Shown here in pieces: positions 14,487-17,724 of a stretch of DNA of 17,724 nt. The position numbers and the translations under genes were made by a program. How positions within the stretch are numbered: position 1 is the first letter of the stretch; every line of letters begins with the position of its first letter. The stretch comes from Dehalococcoidia bacterium (GTDB lineage Bacteria > Chloroflexota > Dehalococcoidia > GIF9 > UBA5629). The notes beneath the pieces were generated by a model. It did no database searches and was not told the DNA's origin. It was given only the letters and a program-made list of their open reading frames with translations. Location: NCBI GenBank assembly GCA_007280145.1, contig QYPU01000041.1:1-17724 (forward strand). The letters are read 5' to 3'.

Positions 14487-15206
14487 TTATAAAGAGCCAA
14501 CTGGCAAAGCCAGAATAGACTTCAGATCAAGCTTGATTCCAGGCCCCATAGTGGTTGATAAAAAAGCACTCTTTATGTATTGTCCCTTAGCACCACTAGG
14601 CTTAGCCTTTATTACAGCTTCTACCAGAGCAGTTAAGTTTTCCAGCAATTTAGCTTCATCGAAACTGAGTTTACCAATAGGCACATGAATAATTGATGTT
14701 CTATCCAGTCGGAATTCCACCCGACCTTTGCGAGCTTCATCAATCGCTCTAGGTAAGTCATCGGCTGCTACTACTGTGCCTGACTTAGGGTTGGGCATCA
14801 ACCCCTTCCGCCCCAAAATCTTCCCCAGCTTGCCTACCTTACCCATCATATCCGGAGTAGCTATGCTTACATCAAAGTCAAGCCAGCCATCTGTAATCTT
14901 CTTAACAAGCTCATCGCTGCCAACGTAATCAGCACCGGCCTCATCAGCAGACCTTGCTGCTTCACCTTGGGCAAAGACAAGAACTCGAACCTTCTTACCT
15001 AGTCCATTAGGCAGAAGGGCTGTGCCCCGCACCTGCTGGTCAGCACTTCTAGGATCAACTCCCATCTTCAAGTGAAGCTCGACCGTTTCATCAAAGCTAG
15101 CAAAGGCAGCTTTCTTAGCTAGTTCGATAGCTTCACGAGGCTGATAAGCAACAGTTCTGTCGACAAGCTTGGCTGTTTCCTGGTATTTCTTTCCTCTAGT
15201 TGTCAT
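14487..15206 (-). CDS. rplA: 50S ribosomal protein L1
   Basis: 239 residues, normal length. It shows RGKKYQE at the start, FDETVELHLKMGVDPRSADQ, then GRKGLMPNPKSGTV and the C-terminal block GAKGQYIKSAFLSTTMGPG. L1 forms the L1 stalk of the large subunit and in many bacteria represses its own mRNA. ATG 15206 has GTGGAG 8 nt upstream and lies 3 nt after the rplK stop. Confidence 0.97.
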   Translation of the reverse strand: MTTRGKKYQETAKLVDRTVAYQPREAIELAKKAAFASFDETVELHLKMGVDPRSADQQVRGTALLPNGLGKKVRVLVFAQGEAARSADEAGADYVGSDELVKKITDGWLDFDVSIATPDMMGKVGKLGKILGRKGLMPNPKSGTVVAADDLPRAIDEARKGRVEFRLDRTSIIHVPIGKLSFDEAKLLENLTALVEAVIKAKPSGAKGQYIKSAFLSTTMGPGIKLDLKSILALPVGSL

Positions 15207-15209
15207 TGT

Positions 15210-15632
15210 CTACTCCACATCAATTCCCATGCTACGAGCTGTGCCTTCAATAATTCGAGCTGCTGCTTCAATATCTGTAGCATTTAAGTCCTTCATTTTG
15301 ATTTCGGCAATCTCACGAATTTTCTCACGAGGCAATGTGCCTATCTTCTGTTGACCAGAAGCAGTGCTACCCTTATCAGCATTTAAGGCTCGTTTTAGTA
15401 AATCAGATGCCGGCGGCGTCTTGGTAATAAAAGTAAACGATCTGTCTTCATACACAGTTATCTCCACCGGGACAATAGAGCCAGCCCGAGAATTAGTCTG
15501 ATCATTATAGTCCTTACAGAAAGCCATAATATTTACTCCGTGTTGCCCTAAAGCTGGCCCTACCGGAGGAGCTGGCGTGGCTTTACCCGCTTCAATCTGC
15601 AATTTAATAATTGACTTAACCTTTTTAGCCAT
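15210..15632 (-). CDS. rplK: 50S ribosomal protein L11
   Basis: 140 residues, standard length. The N-terminal domain has IKLQIEAGKATPAPPVGPALG and GQHGVNIMAFCKDYN; the RNA-binding C-terminal domain ends ARIIEGTARSMGIDV. The ATG directly follows the nusG stop (TAAATG). L11 binds the GTPase-associated centre of 23S rRNA. Confidence 0.97.
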   Translation of the reverse strand: MAKKVKSIIKLQIEAGKATPAPPVGPALGQHGVNIMAFCKDYNDQTNSRAGSIVPVEITVYEDRSFTFITKTPPASDLLKRALNADKGSTASGQQKIGTLPREKIREIAEIKMKDLNATDIEAAARIIEGTARSMGIDVE

Positions 15633-16166
15633 TTACAACTTCTCTACTTGCAAAAAATCAAGTTCTACCGACGTTTCTCGCCCAAAAAGGGTTAACAATA
15701 CCTTTACCTTTCCCTTCCCTAAACTGATTTCATCAACTATGCCAACAAAGTCAGTGAATGGACCGTCAACCACTCGAACGCTCTCCCCCTTTCTAAAACC
15801 CACTCTGACCTGGGGTGTGCCCTCCACCATTTTCTTCAAAATAGCATTGACCTCCTCCTCAGCTAAGGGTGTCGGCTTGCTACCGCTACTGACGAAGCCG
15901 GTTATCCCAGGTGTATTGCGCACTACATTCCAGCTATCGCTATCTATCTCCATTTGAACCAAAACATACCCGGGGAAGACTTTTTTGGTCACTGTTCGAC
16001 GCTGTCCACTCCTAATCTCAATCTCATCTTCAGTAGGTATCACCACCTGAAATATTTTGTCCGCAGCGTCCATAAATCTGACCCGCTGCTCTAGGCTTGC
16101 CTTAGCTTTTTCCTCATAGCCAGAGTAAGTGTGCACAATATACCACCGCTTCTCCTCACTGCTCAT
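15633..16166 (-). CDS. nusG: transcription termination/antitermination protein NusG
   Basis: 177 residues from ATG 16166, which has GGGAG 8-9 nt upstream and lies 4 nt after secE; an in-frame GTG at 16181 would overlap secE and is less likely. The NGN domain begins KRWYIVHTYSGYEEKAK and contains FPGYVLVQM. The C-terminal KOW domain is around GESVRVVDGPFTDFVGIV. It links RNA polymerase to Rho and the ribosome. Confidence 0.95.
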   Translation of the reverse strand: MSSEEKRWYIVHTYSGYEEKAKASLEQRVRFMDAADKIFQVVIPTEDEIEIRSGQRRTVTKKVFPGYVLVQMEIDSDSWNVVRNTPGITGFVSSGSKPTPLAEEEVNAILKKMVEGTPQVRVGFRKGESVRVVDGPFTDFVGIVDEISLGKGKVKVLLTLFGRETSVELDFLQVEKL

Positions 16167-16170
16167 TAGT

Positions 16171-16398
16171 CTAGCTCCCACCTAGAAACACCTTAGAAAC
16201 CAGTTCAGAAAAGCCATAATCAAGAGCTCCTAAGACAATCCCAACGACAATACATACAATGAGAACCATAATCGTTAGCCGCAAGGTTTCTTGCCTTGTC
16301 GGCCACACCACCTTTCTCAATTCACCTATAGTCTCACCAACAAAAGCAAAACGAGACCTCTTAGGTTTGGCAATTTGGGACTGACTTTTTTTAGCCAA
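16171..16398 (-). CDS. secE: preprotein translocase subunit SecE
   Basis: 75 residues, a short one-helix SecE. A basic N-terminus is followed by the conserved GELRKVVWPTRQETL amphipathic segment (25-39) and one membrane helix (about 42-63). The start is TTG 16398, which gives the expected length; AGG lies 6 nt upstream and the rpmG stop is only 3 nt away. It forms the SecYEG channel. Confidence 0.93.
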   Translation of the reverse strand: MAKKSQSQIAKPKRSRFAFVGETIGELRKVVWPTRQETLRLTIMVLIVCIVVGIVLGALDYGFSELVSKVFLGGS

Positions 16399-16401
16399 AG
16401 A

Positions 16402-16569
16402 TTACCTAGTCTCCCGATGGAGCGTGTGGCTACGGCAACGAGGGCAATATTTCTTCAACTCCAATCGCTGGGAGTCATTCTTCTTGTTTTTAGTAGTGGT
16501 ATAAGTCCTCTCCTGGCACTCAGTGCATGCCAGATGAATGATACCACGCGACTCACCTTTTTTAGCCAC
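16402..16569 (-). CDS. rpmG: 50S ribosomal protein L33
   Basis: 55 residues with four cysteines in two CxxC pairs (ACTEC near residue 15 and YCPRC near residue 44), the zinc-binding form of L33. Typical segments are TYTTTKNKKND and RLELKKYCPRC. It starts with GTG 16569, 2 nt after the tuf stop and with no clear Shine-Dalgarno site, so translation is probably coupled to tuf. It lies between tuf and secE as in many bacteria; no tRNA-Trp gene fits in the 3-nt gap before secE. Confidence 0.93.
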   Translation of the reverse strand: MAKKGESRGIIHLACTECQERTYTTTKNKKNDSQRLELKKYCPRCRSHTLHRETR

Positions 16570-16571
16570 AG

Positions 16572-17724
16572 TTAATCAAGAATTTTGCTAATCACTCCGG
16601 CTCCTACTGTCCTGCCTCCCTCTCGGATAGCAAAGCGCAATCCTTCCTCCAAAGCCACCGGATAAATAAGTTTTATGGTCATCTTTATATTATCTCCAGG
16701 CATGACCATCTCCACTCCTTGGGGCAGCTCTGCATTTCCAGTAACATCTAGAGTCCTGATATAGAACTGGGGCTTATAGCCATTAAAGAACGGGGTGTGC
16801 CGACCACCTTCCTCCTTGGTTAGCACATACACCTCAGCCTCAAAATGAGTATGGGGAGTAATTGAGCCTGGGGCCCCTAGAACCTGCCCCCTTTCTACTT
16901 CATCACGCTCTATTCCTCTAAGCAAGCAGCCAATAGCATCCCCGGACTCTCCCACCTCTAGAGTCTTATGGAACATTTCCACTCCGGTTACTACAGTCTT
17001 ACGTGTATCCTTTATGCCCACAATCTCAACTTCCTCGCCCGTCTTAATCACACCACGCTCAACTCTACCAGTGACTACAGTGCCACGTCCTTTAATACCG
17101 AAAATGTCCTCTATCGGCATCAAAAAGGGCTTGTCTTTAGCTCTTACCGGCAGTGGTACATATTCATCTACGGCGTCCATCAACTCCAGAATTGGGCCGC
17201 ACCATTTGCATTCCCGCTTACCACAGCCACACTCCAAAGCCTTGAGAGCACTCAGCCGGACAACAGGAGTCTTGTCTCCAGGAAAGTTATATTTAGAAAG
17301 CAATTCCCTGACTTCAAGTTCAACAAGCTCTAGCAGCTCCTCATCTTCCATCATATCTACTTTGTTCAATGCTACTAGCAGGCAGGGTACTTCTACCTGG
17401 CGAGCTAAAAGAATATGCTCTCGGGTCTGAGGCATAGGGCCATCTGGAGCACTGACCACTAGTATTGCCCCATCCATTTGAGCTGCTCCAGTTATCATAT
17501 TCTTAATATAGTCGGCATGTCCTGGGCAATCTACATGAGCATAATGGCGTTTATCGGTCTCATACTCAATATGAGCAATAGCAATTGTCAAGCCTCGCGC
17601 TTTCTCTTCAGGAGCATTATCTATGGAATCAAAAGACCGAAAACCAGTATCCCCTATTTTAGATAGGCACAAGGTAATAGCCGAAGTCAGAGTGGTCTTA
17701 CCATGGTCAACATGACCTATCGTC
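16572..17724 (-). CDS. tuf: elongation factor Tu (5' end outside window)
   Basis: 383 residues are visible; about 15 N-terminal residues are cut by the right edge. The fragment begins TIGHVDHGKTT (G1). It continues EEKARGLTIAIAH (G2, normally RGITINTAH), DCPGHADYIKNMITGAAQMD (G3), NKVD (G4) and SALKAL (G5), then domains 2 and 3 ending GAGVISKILD. Between G5 and the PILELMDAVDEY helix is a short Cys-rich insert, CGCGKRECKWC. EF-Tu delivers aminoacyl-tRNA to the ribosome. It is the first gene seen of the translation operon. Confidence 0.97.
   Translation of the reverse strand, partial: TIGHVDHGKTTLTSAITLCLSKIGDTGFRSFDSIDNAPEEKARGLTIAIAHIEYETDKRHYAHVDCPGHADYIKNMITGAAQMDGAILVVSAPDGPMPQTREHILLARQVEVPCLLVALNKVDMMEDEELLELVELEVRELLSKYNFPGDKTPVVRLSALKALECGCGKRECKWCGPILELMDAVDEYVPLPVRAKDKPFLMPIEDIFGIKGRGTVVTGRVERGVIKTGEEVEIVGIKDTRKTVVTGVEMFHKTLEVGESGDAIGCLLRGIERDEVERGQVLGAPGSITPHTHFEAEVYVLTKEEGGRHTPFFNGYKPQFYIRTLDVTGNAELPQGVEMVMPGDNIKMTIKLIYPVALEEGLRFAIREGGRTVGAGVISKILD

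Noticed and set aside
16399..16401. tRNA-Trp gene sometimes found between rpmG and secE
   Set aside because: Only 3 nt separate the two genes here.

Overview
The window looks like a chromosomal piece of an anaerobic or facultatively anaerobic bacterium, most likely Chloroflexota of the Dehalococcoidia type. The case rests on the gene order tuf-rpmG-secE-nusG-rplK-rplA-rplJ-rplL, an EF-Tu with a Cys-rich insert, moderate GC, and a fused HgcAB-like corrinoid/ferredoxin protein with its partner methyltransferase. The assignment is an inference; no rRNA gene is present to settle it. No tRNA, rRNA, CRISPR array, insertion sequence or phage gene was seen.

Layout. Positions 1-337 hold the 3' end of a flavin reductase family gene (+). 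426-1520 (-) encodes a membrane protein ending in two zinc ribbons. A divergent promoter region (1521-1859) separates it from a sodium:amino-acid symporter of the NSS family (1860-3374, +), whose stop codon overlaps the start of a 35-residue MetS-type small subunit (3371-3478). A long palindromic terminator divides these from a convergent crotonase-family gene (3574-4443, -). A UPF0200-like P-loop kinase follows on the + strand (4646-5209).

From 10148 down to 5243 six genes run on the minus strand with short gaps: cysteine synthase, a TIGR04076 small protein, an amidase, a SAM methyltransferase of the CpaM type, an HgcAB-like fusion protein, and the tRNA-binding protein CsaA. The cpaM and hgcAB-like genes overlap by 13 nt and are almost certainly translated together. 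The fusion protein joins a corrinoid-binding domain with a Cys cap helix, a membrane domain, and a 2x[4Fe-4S] ferredoxin. It lacks the extra cysteines of true HgcB, so a methyl-transfer role other than mercury methylation is more likely. This is the most interesting locus in the window.

An MFS transporter (10337-11590, +) diverges from cysteine synthase. Next comes a CPA-type cation/proton antiporter homologue (11886-13091, +) that has Gly where the family normally has an essential Asp. The right end is the translation operon on the minus strand, read from tuf (cut by the right edge) through rpmG, secE, nusG, rplK, rplA, an L10-leader autoregulatory RNA, rplJ and rplL, and closed by a hairpin terminator near 13151-13207. 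rplL carries an unusual acidic N-terminal extension built from a tandem 10-residue repeat.
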